The notes below the pieces were generated by a model. That model ran no database searches, had not been told where the DNA came from, and was given only the letters and a program-made list of their open reading frames with translations. From NCBI GenBank assembly GCA_900546355.1, contig URCM01000041.1:1-25311 (forward strand): a stretch of 25,311 nt of DNA, read 5' to 3'. The stretch is from an uncultured Bacteroides sp. (GTDB lineage Bacteria > Bacteroidota > Bacteroidia > Bacteroidales > Bacteroidaceae). Shown here one piece after another: positions 1-8,077 of this stretch. A program made the translations under genes and the position numbers. Every line of letters starts with the position of its first letter. Within the stretch, counting starts at the first letter, position 1.

Positions 1-111
1 TTGTTGCTCAGGAACTTATAAATAAAGTTAAATCAAAGTGTTGCGGAATTAAGGGGCAATAAAAAATTCCTAAAGGCAGACCATTCGGTCACAATAACCC
101 GCAAACGCTTC

Positions 112-705
112 TCATAACGAAAGAATTTTTTTCTCTACAATCAAGTCTTCTTCCGTCATCCGAGGCGAAGGAATGTTGCACATACGGATGATATCTTCCG
201 TCTGGCAGGTATAATCGTAGTACACCTTTTCTTTTTCGTCCAACGCCTCCGGAGCCTTCAATTCTCCTTTCAGCCTCAGGAACTCGTCACGCGCGATGCT
301 GTCCGAATGTTTCACCAAAAGGATGCGTCGCGCCACAGGATTGTAATTATAATCGAAGCACTGGTATATCCCACGCAAAAAAGGAGGATGGTCGTACATC
401 GGGAGTTTCAAGCAAATATAAAACAAAGAAAGCTGGGGCGAAGGGTTTTCGTTGAACATCAGATACAGGTGGTTGAATCCGTTCATCAGTGCCGTGCCCC
501 AATGTGTCACCCCATACGCATTGTTCAAAGCCTCTTCGCCGCTCATCCCTTTCTCGCAATTCTTGAAATAAGCGGGAAGCACCGTCGAATAAATAGCCGA
601 CAACACGCTGGGCGAAAAGCCCGCCCGCTCCGCCATATCCTTCATCTTCACTCCCTTCTGGCGCAAGAAAGTCATGCGGTCGTATATTTCTTTCAGTTCC
701 TCCAT
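112..705 (-). CDS. Helix-turn-helix hypothetical protein
   Basis: A 197-residue soluble protein of unknown function. The first 40 residues look like a small helix-turn-helix (helix, then the run DMAERAGFSPSVLSAIYS), so a DNA-binding or regulatory role is plausible. The rest has no motif I recognise; it is mixed helical and rich in charged and aromatic residues, with no signal peptide or membrane segment. The ATG at 705 fits the start because the helix-turn-helix begins almost at once. No clear -7 box (TAnnTTTG) was found upstream on this strand. It is divergent from the 2-AEP operon across about 740 bp, so it could regulate that operon, but nothing in the sequence proves this. I am confident that it is a gene and not confident of its role. 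Confidence 0.72.
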   Translation of the reverse strand: MEELKEIYDRMTFLRQKGVKMKDMAERAGFSPSVLSAIYSTVLPAYFKNCEKGMSGEEALNNAYGVTHWGTALMNGFNHLYLMFNENPSPQLSLFYICLKLPMYDHPPFLRGIYQCFDYNYNPVARRILLVKHSDSIARDEFLRLKGELKAPEALDEKEKVYYDYTCQTEDIIRMCNIPSPRMTEEDLIVEKKILSL

Positions 706-854
706 GGTAAAAACATACTTTGGGCACGAAGTTAATCAAAATTCTTCAAATATCCGCCCCGAAACACGCAGATAGTTGCATCGCCCGACGCACATAGCTG
801 CCCGGCATACGCAAGTATATGCGCCACGAAGGACACAGAGGATAAAAAAGCGAC

Positions 855-1018
855 ATGCATGTCCGCATATTCGGCCAATGCATATCCCCCGAAAATGAAT
901 ATATACTTCATGGGCACTTGAATATATACTTCATCCGCCTCTGGATATATACTTCATCGGCAAGGGAAGTACTACTGCGTTTTTCATGCGGACAGATTGG
1001 CGAATTGCGGACATGCAT
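855..1018. repeat. 13-bp inverted repeat around a repeat array
   Basis: ATGCATGTCCGCA at 855-867 is matched by its exact reverse complement TGCGGACATGCAT at 1006-1018. The pair encloses the three direct repeats at 895-957. The arms are perfect over 13 bp. The interior has no plausible gene. The unit could be a small mobile or structural element, or a regulatory region. Confidence 0.6.
895..957. repeat. Three direct repeats, 23-bp period
   Basis: The core ATATATACTTCAT occurs three times with identical spacing: copies start near 898, 921 and 944, exactly 23 bp apart. The first copy has palindromic arms (ATGAA at 895-899 and TTCAT at 907-911); the left arm decays in copies two and three. The spacers between cores are unrelated in sequence, so the period is held while the filler is not. 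This is what a set of protein-binding sites looks like. The binding protein is unknown. Confidence 0.75.
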
Positions 1019-1030
1019 AACAAACAATAA

Positions 1031-1222
1031 GAAGCTGTTTTGAATTTATCGTGCGCTGATTTGGGATGAGTTTTTGAGGCATTTTCGCTTCTGTGATGAG
1101 GAAGATAGCGGGCTATCTGACGAAGAACAGGAGCGGAAAGGACCAAAAAATCGCCCAAAGCACACACGAAAACGGATACATCAAGCCAAGAAAAACTTTT
1201 TGGAGAAATTCAAAACAGCTTC
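1031..1222. mobile_element. MITE-like element, about 192 bp
   Basis: A perfect inverted repeat closes this stretch: AGAAGCTGTTTTGAATTT at 1030-1047 and its reverse complement AAATTCAAAACAGCTTCT at 1206-1223. Taking the ends as GAAGCTG...CAGCTTC, the element is flanked by TAA on both sides (1028-1030 and 1223-1225), which may be a 3-bp target duplication. The interior has no credible coding region. Small size, terminal inverted repeats and no transposase describe a miniature inverted-repeat element mobilised in trans. A TNA duplication is compatible with IS5-group elements, but the parent family is not identified. Confidence 0.6.
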
Positions 1223-1334
1223 TAATCCCTGTACGCTTCTTTGGTGAAAGAAACCGCTTATCCTGGTAAACATTCATATTACAAAACGGCTTCATTCCCG
1301 TGTCGGTTTTGTGTCTGTTTTGTAAAAGAACCGT

Positions 1335-1352
1335 TTCAGGAATATTTCTGAA
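1335..1352. promoter_or_regulatory. 18-bp near-palindrome, possible operator
   Basis: TTCAGGAATATTTCTGAA is symmetric except for one pair of positions (arms TTCAG/CTGAA, central AATATT). It lies about 56 bp upstream of the -7 box of the 2-AEP operon. Position and symmetry suit a dimeric regulator, but the regulator is not known. Confidence 0.4.
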
Positions 1353-1384
1353 TTATTACACGGATATGATTCCTGCTTTATTCA

Positions 1385-1415
1385 TTTTTCCGTTGCGGAC
1401 AAGGCCCTACTTTTG
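1385..1415 (+). promoter_or_regulatory. Bacteroidetes-type promoter of the 2-AEP operon
   Basis: TACTTTTG at 1408-1415 matches the -7 consensus TAnnTTTG. A T-rich stretch at 1385-1388, about 19 bp upstream, could serve as a weak -33 element. The predicted transcript starts near 1422, so the first usable start codon is the ATG at 1443. Confidence 0.6.
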
Positions 1416-1442
1416 CACCGGATTAAAAAACGAGAAGACAAA

Positions 1443-2803
1443 ATGAAAACTCAAACACAAACGATACCCGGAAGCAAAAGCCCGATGCCCGACTGGCTCT
1501 TCGTGCTTTGGGCAGGAGGCACGGCACTGCTTTCCTATTCCTTGGTCTACGCCCTGCGCAAGCCTTTCACGGCGGCAGAGTTCGAAGGGCTCCAGGTGTA
1601 CGGGATGGACTACAAGAAAGCCGTCAGCATCATCCAGTTGCTGGGCTATGTAAGTGCTAAATTGTTAGGCATCAAATACATCTCCGAGCTGAAACCCGAA
1701 GGACGCCTGAAGTTCATCATCGGGTCGGCGGCTTTGTCCGAAATCTCGCTCATCGCTTTCGGCGTGCTCCCTATACCTTATAATATAGTGGCGCTCTACT
1801 TCAACGGGCTTTCGCTGGGATGCATGTGGGGTGTGATATTCAGTTTCCTCGAAGGGCGGCGCACCACCGATATTCTTGCCAGCATCATGGGCGTAAGCAT
1901 GGCGCTCAGTTCGGGCGTGGCAAAATCATAGGACTCTATGCGCTCAACCAGCTTCACGTAAGCGAGTTCTGGATGCCAGCCCTCATCGGTGCGCTCGCCT
2001 TTCCTCTGCTCTGCTTCACCGGATGGATGATGACCCGCTTCCCCAAGCCTACTGAAGCCGACATTGCCTCGCGCTCGGAGCGTGTCACACTCAATGGACA
2101 CCAGCGTTGGGCGTTGTTCCGCCGGTTCATGCCCTTGCTTATACTCCTCTTCGGAGCGAATCTCCTGCTCACCGTACAACGTGACATCAAGGAAGACTTC
2201 ATCGTATGCATCATCGATGTACAAACCATATCTTCGTGGGCATTCGCGCAAATCGACTCGATAGCGACTTTTGTCCTGCTGGCCGTATTCGCCTTGCTCG
2301 CCACGACCTACAATCACCTGAAGGTGCTCTGTATGCTCCTGATACTCTCTACGCTGGGTATGGGAACCCTGGCATTCTTAGGAGCCACCGAAGGAAATGA
2401 GACCATCCCCACCACCATTTGGCTCTTCCTTCAAAGCCTCTGCCTGGACATCGCCTACCTGAGCTTCCAGACCATCTTCTTCGAACGCTTCATCGCCTGC
2501 TTCAAGATAAAAGGAAACGTAGGGTTCTTTATCATAACCATCGACTTCGTAGGCTATTTGGGAACGCTCGGCCTGTTACTCTTCAAGGAGTTCTTTGCCT
2601 CGCACATCGACTGGGCATCCTTCTACAACCACATGTGCCTGTATATCGGAACGGCATGTTGCCTGGCCTTCATCGGTTCGCTGGCTTACATGATTTATGC
2701 CCGAAAACGCAAGCAAGGCCCTCTGCCCCAAAAAACGGAACAACTTGAAACCAAAAAGAAAGAAAAAGAAAATAATATCTACTTAACAACCACTGCTATA
2801 TGA
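1443..2803 (+). pseudogene. DUF5690-like MFS carrier, frameshifted
   Basis: This is an integral membrane protein of about 450 residues read in two frames. The first part (1443-1931) has hydrophobic segments and an early Y-x-L-R-K-P-F motif (LVYALRKPFTAAEF) that recalls the Y-x-x-R-K-N-F region of organophosphate:phosphate antiporters such as GlpT and UhpT. It ends at TAG 1929-1931. The second part continues one frame back (from about 1928, IGLYALNQLHVSEFW) through several more membrane segments to 2803 with a basic tail. A single lost base near 1921-1928, beside an A run, explains the break; there is no classical slippery heptamer. It resembles the Bacteroidetes DUF5690 family from memory. 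The stop overlaps the phnX start (ATGA), and the gene shares its operon with phnX and phnW, so a 2-AEP uptake role is inferred. The ATG at 1443 is chosen because earlier starts lie in the promoter. Confidence 0.75.
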
Positions 2804-3594
2804 AAAAGATTGAATGTGTGATTTTAGACTGGGCGGGAACCGCCGTCGATTATGGATGTTTTGCACCGGTATCGGCTTTCATCGAAAGCTTCCGCACCTT
2901 AGGACTCGAAGTGAGTGCCGCCGAGACACGTGCCCACATGGGATTGACCAAGATTGAAGAAATCCGCGCCCTGTTCCGCATCGGCCACGTAAGCCAGGCC
3001 TTCCGCGAAAAATACGGACATGACTACAACGAGAATGATATTCAAACTTGCTACGCTGAGTTTCAACGCTTGCTCTTCAGCACCCTGCGCAATTATTCGG
3101 GACCGATAGCCCATGTGGTAGAAACCATCGACACCCTGCGCGGCATGGGTATCCTGATTGGTTCTACTACGGGATATACCCAAGAGATGATGGACATCGT
3201 CATCCCTTCCGCCGCCGAGCAAGGATATAAGGTAGATAATTGCGTCACCTCGGACAACCTGCCCGCCGGACGCCCCGCACCTTACATGATATACAAGAAC
3301 ATGTGCGACCTCGGCATCCCTTCCCGCTTCTCGGTACTGAAATACGGCGATACCATCTCCGACATCAAGGAAGGGGTGAACGCCGGAGTATGGAGCGTAG
3401 GTGTTATCTTGGGAAGCAACGAACTGGGACTGACCGAAGAAGAAGTACGGAACATGCCCGAAGAAGAACTGAAGGCACGTATGCTCGAAGTGAGATACCG
3501 CATGTATGCCGCCGGAGCGCATTATGTAGTGGACTCAATCCAAGAACTTCCCGCCCTCATCAATGCCATTAACGCACGCATGAACAACGAATAA
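2800..3594 (+). CDS. phnX: Phosphonoacetaldehyde hydrolase (phosphonatase)
   Basis: Cleaves phosphonoacetaldehyde to acetaldehyde and phosphate, the second step of 2-AEP breakdown, in the cytoplasm. It is a 264-residue HAD-superfamily enzyme of normal length. Motif I is DWAGT with nucleophile Asp10, and has Ala where most HAD phosphatases carry a second Asp, as is usual for PhnX. Lys51 in HMGLTKIEE fits the Schiff-base lysine of the cap domain. Motif II is GSTTGYT, followed by PAGRPAPYMIYKNM and the acidic motif YGDTISDIKEG. Its ATG overlaps the stop of the carrier gene by 4 bp (ATGA), suggesting translational coupling. The upstream frameshift may therefore reduce its expression. phnW follows after 31 bp. 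Confidence 0.95.
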   Translation: MKKIECVILDWAGTAVDYGCFAPVSAFIESFRTLGLEVSAAETRAHMGLTKIEEIRALFRIGHVSQAFREKYGHDYNENDIQTCYAEFQRLLFSTLRNYSGPIAHVVETIDTLRGMGILIGSTTGYTQEMMDIVIPSAAEQGYKVDNCVTSDNLPAGRPAPYMIYKNMCDLGIPSRFSVLKYGDTISDIKEGVNAGVWSVGVILGSNELGLTEEEVRNMPEEELKARMLEVRYRMYAAGAHYVVDSIQELPALINAINARMNNE

Positions 3595-3625
3595 CCGATA
3601 ATACACCTTTTAATATACATACAAC

Positions 3626-4711
3626 ATGAGACCGTATTTATTATTGACCCCCGGACCGTTAACCACAAGTGAAACCGTAAAAGAAGCCATGATGAGCGAC
3701 TGGTGCACGTGGGACGAAGACTATAACGTAGGCATTGTGGAAGTAATCCGCAAAGAACTGGTAGAATTGGCAAGCAGCCGCCCCGAAGAATATACCGCCG
3801 TATTGATGCAAGGAAGTGGAAGCTTCTGCGTAGAAGCTACCTTAGGCTCAGTAGTCCGCCCCGAAGACCATCTGCTGGTAGCCGCCAACGGCGCATACGG
3901 GAAACGTATGGGCGTAATAGCCGATTATTATCACTTGAACTATCACCTGATGAAGTTCGAAGAAACTCAGCAGGTAGACCCGACACAAGTAGACGCATAC
4001 TTGAACGAACATCCCGAAGTGACTCATGTATCGGTAGTGCATTGCGAAACCACCACCGGCGTGCTCAATCCGCTGGAATCTATTGCCGAAGTAGTAAAAC
4101 GTCACAATAAAGTATTGATAGTAGACGCTATGAGCAGCTTCGGAGGCGTCCCCATCGACATGGCTCAATTAGGCATCGACTTCATGATTAGTTCCGCCAA
4201 CAAATGTATCCAAGGCGTCCCCGGATTCGGTTTCATCTTGGCACGCCGTTCGCTCTTAGAACAATGTAAAGGCGTGGCACGTTCACTTTCGCTCGATCTC
4301 TACGACCAATGGGAAACCATGGAAAAAGGACATGGAAAATGGCGTTTTACCTCGCCTACCCACGTAGTACGTGCCTTCATGCAAGCTCTCAACGAACTGA
4401 AAGCCGAAGGAGGCATCGCCGCACGCCACGCCCGTTATAGCGAAAACCACCGTGTCTTGGTAGAAGGAATGCGCTCACTCGGTTTCCGCACCCTGCTGAC
4501 CGATGAAGAGCAATCACCCGTTATCACCTCGTTCTATTATCCCTCATCAGACTTCGACTTTAAGGATTTCTATCAGAAACTGAAAGCGAAAGGCTTTGTC
4601 ATCTATCCGGGTAAAATCTCGCAAGCCGATACCTTCCGTATCGGAAACATCGGCGATGTATTCCCCGAAGACTTCACCCGCCTGGTAGAAGCGATTAAGG
4701 AAATCCGATAA
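3626..4711 (+). CDS. phnW: 2-aminoethylphosphonate-pyruvate transaminase
   Basis: Transfers the amino group of 2-AEP to pyruvate, giving phosphonoacetaldehyde and alanine; PhnX takes the product. It is a 361-residue PLP fold-type I class V aminotransferase of the usual length. The N-terminus [18 protein letters not shown] is typical. Asp168 (VDAMSSFGG) should contact the pyridine nitrogen, and Lys193 in [15 protein letters not shown] should form the PLP Schiff base. ETTTG (141-145) also matches the family. It lies 31 bp after phnX, is the last gene of the operon, and is followed at once by a strong hairpin. I see no truncation or missing key residue. Confidence 0.96.
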   Translation: MRPYLLLTPGPLTTSETVKEAMMSDWCTWDEDYNVGIVEVIRKELVELASSRPEEYTAVLMQGSGSFCVEATLGSVVRPEDHLLVAANGAYGKRMGVIADYYHLNYHLMKFEETQQVDPTQVDAYLNEHPEVTHVSVVHCETTTGVLNPLESIAEVVKRHNKVLIVDAMSSFGGVPIDMAQLGIDFMISSANKCIQGVPGFGFILARRSLLEQCKGVARSLSLDLYDQWETMEKGHGKWRFTSPTHVVRAFMQALNELKAEGGIAARHARYSENHRVLVEGMRSLGFRTLLTDEEQSPVITSFYYPSSDFDFKDFYQKLKAKGFVIYPGKISQADTFRIGNIGDVFPEDFTRLVEAIKEIR

Positions 4712-4734
4712 GCAGTGGATGTCTGTAAATGCCC

Positions 4735-4771
4735 GTCCCACCACGTAAAGCATCTTGCTACGTGGCGGGAC
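4735..4771 (+). terminator. Terminator hairpin after phnW
   Basis: A 13-bp stem with one mismatch: GTCCCACCACGTA at 4735-4747 pairs with TACGTGGCGGGAC at 4759-4771. An 11-nt loop contains a further GCA/TGC pairing. The following sequence is TTTGTTGTTG, a broken T tract. It sits 23 bp after the phnW stop. Confidence 0.75.
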
Positions 4772-4877
4772 TTTGTTGTTGAATAAAGACGCGTCTTACC
4801 GGCACCACAAGCATACCCATATACCGGATATATGCGAAAAAATTGCTCCAAGAAGAAATAGTATAAGAAAAAACGTC

Positions 4878-4885
4878 TATCTTTG
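4878..4885 (+). promoter_or_regulatory. -7 box for the 112-residue orphan gene
   Basis: TATCTTTG fits the Bacteroidetes -7 consensus TAnnTTTG and lies 29 bp before the ATG at 4915. No clear TTTG -33 element is present at the usual distance. Confidence 0.55.
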
Positions 4886-4914
4886 CTACAACATTAACTT
4901 CAAAACGGAATATC

Positions 4915-5253
4915 ATGTATACAATTCAAGCAAATCCGTCCGGCACACGGACTATGGAAATAACAGAAGAACACTTGCAGACTATCGAAAAATATGCACT
5001 TTTCCAACACTTGATAGACAGTAACGGAATCGTGGACGAATCAGTACTCGACAAGTTGAAACTGAATATACGTTCACTCATCGTTTCTATGGAAGGGAAC
5101 AGCAAAGATTTGTTAGACCTCTGTATCGATGTGATTTACCACAACAACATGAAGGCATTCGGGCTGTATCAACTTATCCAGCTCTACATCAAATGGGAAC
5201 GAGAAAAAGAAGGAAGCCTCAGTCCCGATGTGTTGAACGAACCATTAAACTGA
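4915..5253 (+). CDS. Small hypothetical protein, 112 aa
   Basis: I do not recognise this gene. It encodes a soluble, apparently mostly helical, slightly acidic protein without signal peptide, membrane segment or cysteine cluster. Residues 18-60 look like a helical bundle (EEHLQTIEKYALFQHLIDS, then a VDESVLDKLKLNI run), and residues 85-102 are rich in aromatic and charged residues. A -7 box 29 bp upstream and a hairpin right after the stop (5254-5278) indicate its own transcription unit, which supports it as a real gene. An in-frame ATG at codon 14 is an alternative start. It precedes the YgiQ gene by 104 bp, but no functional link is visible. Confidence 0.75.
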   Translation: MYTIQANPSGTRTMEITEEHLQTIEKYALFQHLIDSNGIVDESVLDKLKLNIRSLIVSMEGNSKDLLDLCIDVIYHNNMKAFGLYQLIQLYIKWEREKEGSLSPDVLNEPLN

Positions 5254-5278
5254 TTCCCAATCCTACCACGTTTGGGAA
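5254..5278 (+). terminator. Hairpin after the orphan gene
   Basis: TTCCCAA at 5254-5260 pairs perfectly with TTGGGAA at 5272-5278 across an 11-nt loop, starting directly after the stop codon. No T tract follows, so it may be a weak terminator or an mRNA 3'-end stabiliser. Confidence 0.4.
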
Positions 5279-5357
5279 ATAATCCGATGATGAAGGATAT
5301 ATACTAATAAAATCCGCAAGCTATCAGGGTTGCATGATAACATAAACTGAAAAAAGA

Positions 5358-7169
5358 GTGAGGAACTATCAACTGACCGACTGGTTGCCCACGACCAAGA
5401 AAGAAGTGGAATTGAGAGGATGGGACGAACTGGACGTTATCCTGTTCAGCGGCGATGCCTATATCGACCATCCCTCGTTCGGAGCCGCCGTCATCGGGCG
5501 CATCTTAGAAGCGGAAGGGCTGAAAGTAGCTATCGTACCCCAACCCAATTGGCGCGATGACCTGCGCGACTTCAAGAAACTGGGACGCCCACGCCTGTTC
5601 TTCGGCATAAGTGCTGGAAGTATGGACAGCATGGTCAACAAATATACCGCCAACAAACGCTTGCGGAGTGAAGACGCCTATACGCCCGACGGACGTCACG
5701 ATATGCGTCCGGAATATCCCAGTATCGTCTACACCCGCATCCTGAAAGAATTGTTCCCCGATGTACCGGTCATACTGGGAGGCATCGAAGCCTCGTTGCG
5801 CCGTCTTACCCACTACGACTACTGGCAGGATAAAGTGTTCCCCTCAATTCTGGTAAGTTCGGGTGCCGACTTGCTGATATACGGTATGGGCGAAAAACCC
5901 ATTGTAGAATTAAGCCGGCGTATGAAAACAGCTGCATGCCTGCCTGCCGATATTCCGCAAACCGCTTATCTGGTCAAACGGAAAGACTTTATACCGGACG
6001 AATCGGATCTACGTTTATTCGCACATGAAGAATGCCTTGCCGACAAGCGTAAACAAGCACAAAACTTCCGTCATATCGAAGAAGAATCAAACAAATACGC
6101 GGCTTCGCGTATCTGGCAAGAAACCGGTGAACAAGTGGTGATAGTCAATCCACCTTATCCACCAATGAGTCAAAGCGAATTAGACCATTCGTTCGACCTG
6201 CCTTACACGCGTCTGCCTCATCCCAAATACAAAGGGAAACGCATCCCGGCGTATGACATGATCAAGTTTTCGGTGAACATTCACCGTGGATGCTTCGGCG
6301 GCTGCGCTTTCTGCACCATCTCGGCACACCAAGGCAAGTTTATCGTAAGCCGGAGCAAGGAAAGCATTCTGAAGGAAGTAAAAGCCATCACTGAAATGCC
6401 CGATTTCAAAGGCTATCTGAGTGACTTGGGAGGTCCGTCGGCGAATATGTATGCCATGCATGGCACAGACGAAACCCTTTGCCGGAAATGTAAACGTCCC
6501 TCGTGCGTACACCCGAAAATCTGCCCGAATCTAAATACCGACCACCGTCCTCTGCTGGACATCTACCATAGCGTAGACGCGATGCCGGGTATCAAGAAAA
6601 GCTTTATCGGGAGCGGTGTGCGCTATGACCTGCTTCTGCATGAAAGCAAAAACCCGGCCATCAATCAAAGTACAGCCGAATATACCCGCGAACTCATAGT
6701 AAAACATGTAAGCGGACGTCTGAAAGTAGCACCAGAACATACCAGCGAACGGGTGTTGGAAGTAATGCGCAAACCACCGTTCGAACAGTTTTATACTTTC
6801 AAGCGCATCTTCGACCGCTTGAACCGCGAACTGAACTTGCGCCAACAAATCATCCCTTATTTCATCAGCAGCCATCCCGGATGCACGGAAGAAGATATGG
6901 CAGAATTGGCAATCATTACCAAACGGCTAGACTTCCATCTGGAACAAGTACAAGACTTTACACCAACCCCGATGACTGTAGCTACAGAAGCATGGTATAC
7001 GGGTATCCATCCTTACACCCTGAAACCTATCTTCTCGGCAAAGACGCAAAAGGAAAAACTTGCCCAGCGAATGTTTTTCTTCTGGTACAAGCCTGAAGAA
7101 CGACGAAAAATCATTGCCGAACTAAAACGGATAGGCAGGAGTGACTTGATAGGAAAATTGTACGGATAA
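5358..7169 (+). CDS. ygiQ: YgiQ family radical SAM protein
   Basis: A 603-residue member of the YgiQ/UPF0313 family, whose reaction is not established. An N-terminal B12-binding-like region (about 1-200) precedes the radical SAM core. The core has the C-x3-C-x2-C motif RGCFGGCAFC, with Cys312, Cys316 and Cys319 expected to bind the SAM-cleaving [4Fe-4S] cluster. A second cysteine set (Cys375, Cys378, Cys383 and Cys389 in CRKCKRPSCVHPKIC) could bind another metal or cluster. The start is GTG at 5358, which gives the MRNYQLTDWLPTTKKEVELRG N-terminus usual for the family; no ATG gives a better fit. The 104-bp upstream gap has no clear -7 box. It converges on the YczE-like gene and shares a terminator with it. 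Confidence 0.92.
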   Translation: MRNYQLTDWLPTTKKEVELRGWDELDVILFSGDAYIDHPSFGAAVIGRILEAEGLKVAIVPQPNWRDDLRDFKKLGRPRLFFGISAGSMDSMVNKYTANKRLRSEDAYTPDGRHDMRPEYPSIVYTRILKELFPDVPVILGGIEASLRRLTHYDYWQDKVFPSILVSSGADLLIYGMGEKPIVELSRRMKTAACLPADIPQTAYLVKRKDFIPDESDLRLFAHEECLADKRKQAQNFRHIEEESNKYAASRIWQETGEQVVIVNPPYPPMSQSELDHSFDLPYTRLPHPKYKGKRIPAYDMIKFSVNIHRGCFGGCAFCTISAHQGKFIVSRSKESILKEVKAITEMPDFKGYLSDLGGPSANMYAMHGTDETLCRKCKRPSCVHPKICPNLNTDHRPLLDIYHSVDAMPGIKKSFIGSGVRYDLLLHESKNPAINQSTAEYTRELIVKHVSGRLKVAPEHTSERVLEVMRKPPFEQFYTFKRIFDRLNRELNLRQQIIPYFISSHPGCTEEDMAELAIITKRLDFHLEQVQDFTPTPMTVATEAWYTGIHPYTLKPIFSAKTQKEKLAQRMFFFWYKPEERRKIIAELKRIGRSDLIGKLYG

Positions 7170-7177
7170 ACAGATAC

Positions 7178-7229
7178 CGGGGAGAAATACAGCATTTGCA
7201 TACCAGCCTGTAAACACTCCCCGTTTTTT
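7178..7229. terminator. Shared terminator between convergent genes
   Basis: CGGGGAG (7178-7184) pairs with CTCCCCG (7217-7223), with inner TACAG (7188-7192) and CTGTA (7208-7212). Six Ts follow at 7224-7229 on the + strand, making a textbook terminator for the ygiQ-type gene. The symmetrical stem could also act for the gene on the other strand. Confidence 0.8.
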
Positions 7230-7239
7230 ATGAACGTGT

Positions 7240-7923
7240 TTATTTGCGAACCAGCCATACCGGAACCAACCGACACAACATCCTGCGAGTCATAATCTTA
7301 TGATTCAGAAAATTGACGATATATCCCGTTATAAATGCCGCTATGACCGAACCTTCGCGCACTCCTTCGATATGCCGGGTAAATGCCAACGAAATGAGTA
7401 CAGCCATCAGAACCAATGTCACATCAAACCCGACCTTCACATTTCCGAATTCTTTGTGCAAACGGCGTGATATATATTTCACAGTTCCTTCGGCACTCAT
7501 CATCGCTACCTTGGGCTTGATTTCAAGTACAACACCTACCGACTGCACTAAACATCCTGCCAGCAAAACCATGACCGACATCAGATAACCGGTAGTATGC
7601 AAGCCAGCAGTGAGCCACATATTCAAGTCAATAAATGCGGAAAAAACGAACGATAAAGGTATCTGAAGCAGAATCTCCACCGCATCTTTCCGCGTACCAT
7701 AATCGCCCCGAATCAGCCAAAGCTGAATCAATACCATCAGCATATTGGTGATAAAAGTCCATGCACCCAACGTAAGAGGCAAATTCAGACTCAATACATA
7801 ATTAATACTGGAAATAGGAGTGGTACCCAATGCCGAATGCACAATCAACACGATTCCCATCGCCAAAAAATACAGACCTAAAATAAAAACCAAATACCTT
7901 TTAATCAAACTGTCTTTTTCCAT
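7240..7923 (-). CDS. YczE/YitT-like membrane protein
   Basis: A 227-residue integral membrane protein with about five hydrophobic segments, resembling the YczE-type (DUF6198) family, whose transported substrate is unknown. Residues 8-45 (YLVFILGLYFLAMGIVLIV followed by SALGTTPISS) carry the small-residue loop common in this group. The C-terminus is basic (KIMTRRMLCRLVPVWLVRK) and probably cytoplasmic. It is a single gene with its own promoter at 7953-7960 and a shared terminator with the convergent radical SAM gene. No neighbour suggests a substrate, and it is not clearly tied to the amino-sugar genes upstream. Confidence 0.8.
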   Translation of the reverse strand: MEKDSLIKRYLVFILGLYFLAMGIVLIVHSALGTTPISSINYVLSLNLPLTLGAWTFITNMLMVLIQLWLIRGDYGTRKDAVEILLQIPLSFVFSAFIDLNMWLTAGLHTTGYLMSVMVLLAGCLVQSVGVVLEIKPKVAMMSAEGTVKYISRRLHKEFGNVKVGFDVTLVLMAVLISLAFTRHIEGVREGSVIAAFITGYIVNFLNHKIMTRRMLCRLVPVWLVRK

Positions 7924-7952
7924 ATCGCTTTATGAAATCATTTTTTCAGGTG

Positions 7953-7960
7953 CAAAGGTA
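7953..7960 (-). promoter_or_regulatory. -7 box for the YczE-like gene
   Basis: On the minus strand TACCTTTG (7960 to 7953) fits TAnnTTTG and lies about 30 bp before the ATG at 7923. The -33 element is not clear. Confidence 0.6.
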
Positions 7961-8077
7961 CCATTTTTCTTCTAACAGTTGCAGGAATCTTCCATTTTTT
8001 GAAACGAAAAACCAGACACAAAAGACAGGTTCATCTCCCGGCCCTTGCATCTGGTCTCTTTAATATTGTCTGCCTGG

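Noticed and set aside
931..1295. Two overlapping minus-strand frames of 60-78 codons (931-1167 and 1113-1295)
   Set aside because: They overlap the MITE-like element and its flank, have no start signal, and look like accidental frames in a repeat.
1413..1442. An upstream TTG start for the carrier, ten codons earlier
   Set aside because: It lies within the predicted -7 box; the ATG at 1443 is preferred.
1920..1931. Programmed -1 ribosomal frameshifting in the carrier
   Set aside because: There is no X-XXY-YYZ slippery heptamer and no evident downstream pseudoknot, so a mutation or sequence error is more likely.
7970..8077. A terminator after the NagB/PIG-L gene
   Set aside because: The possible stem AACCTGTC/GTCTGGTT has mismatches and only a short T run; too weak to list.
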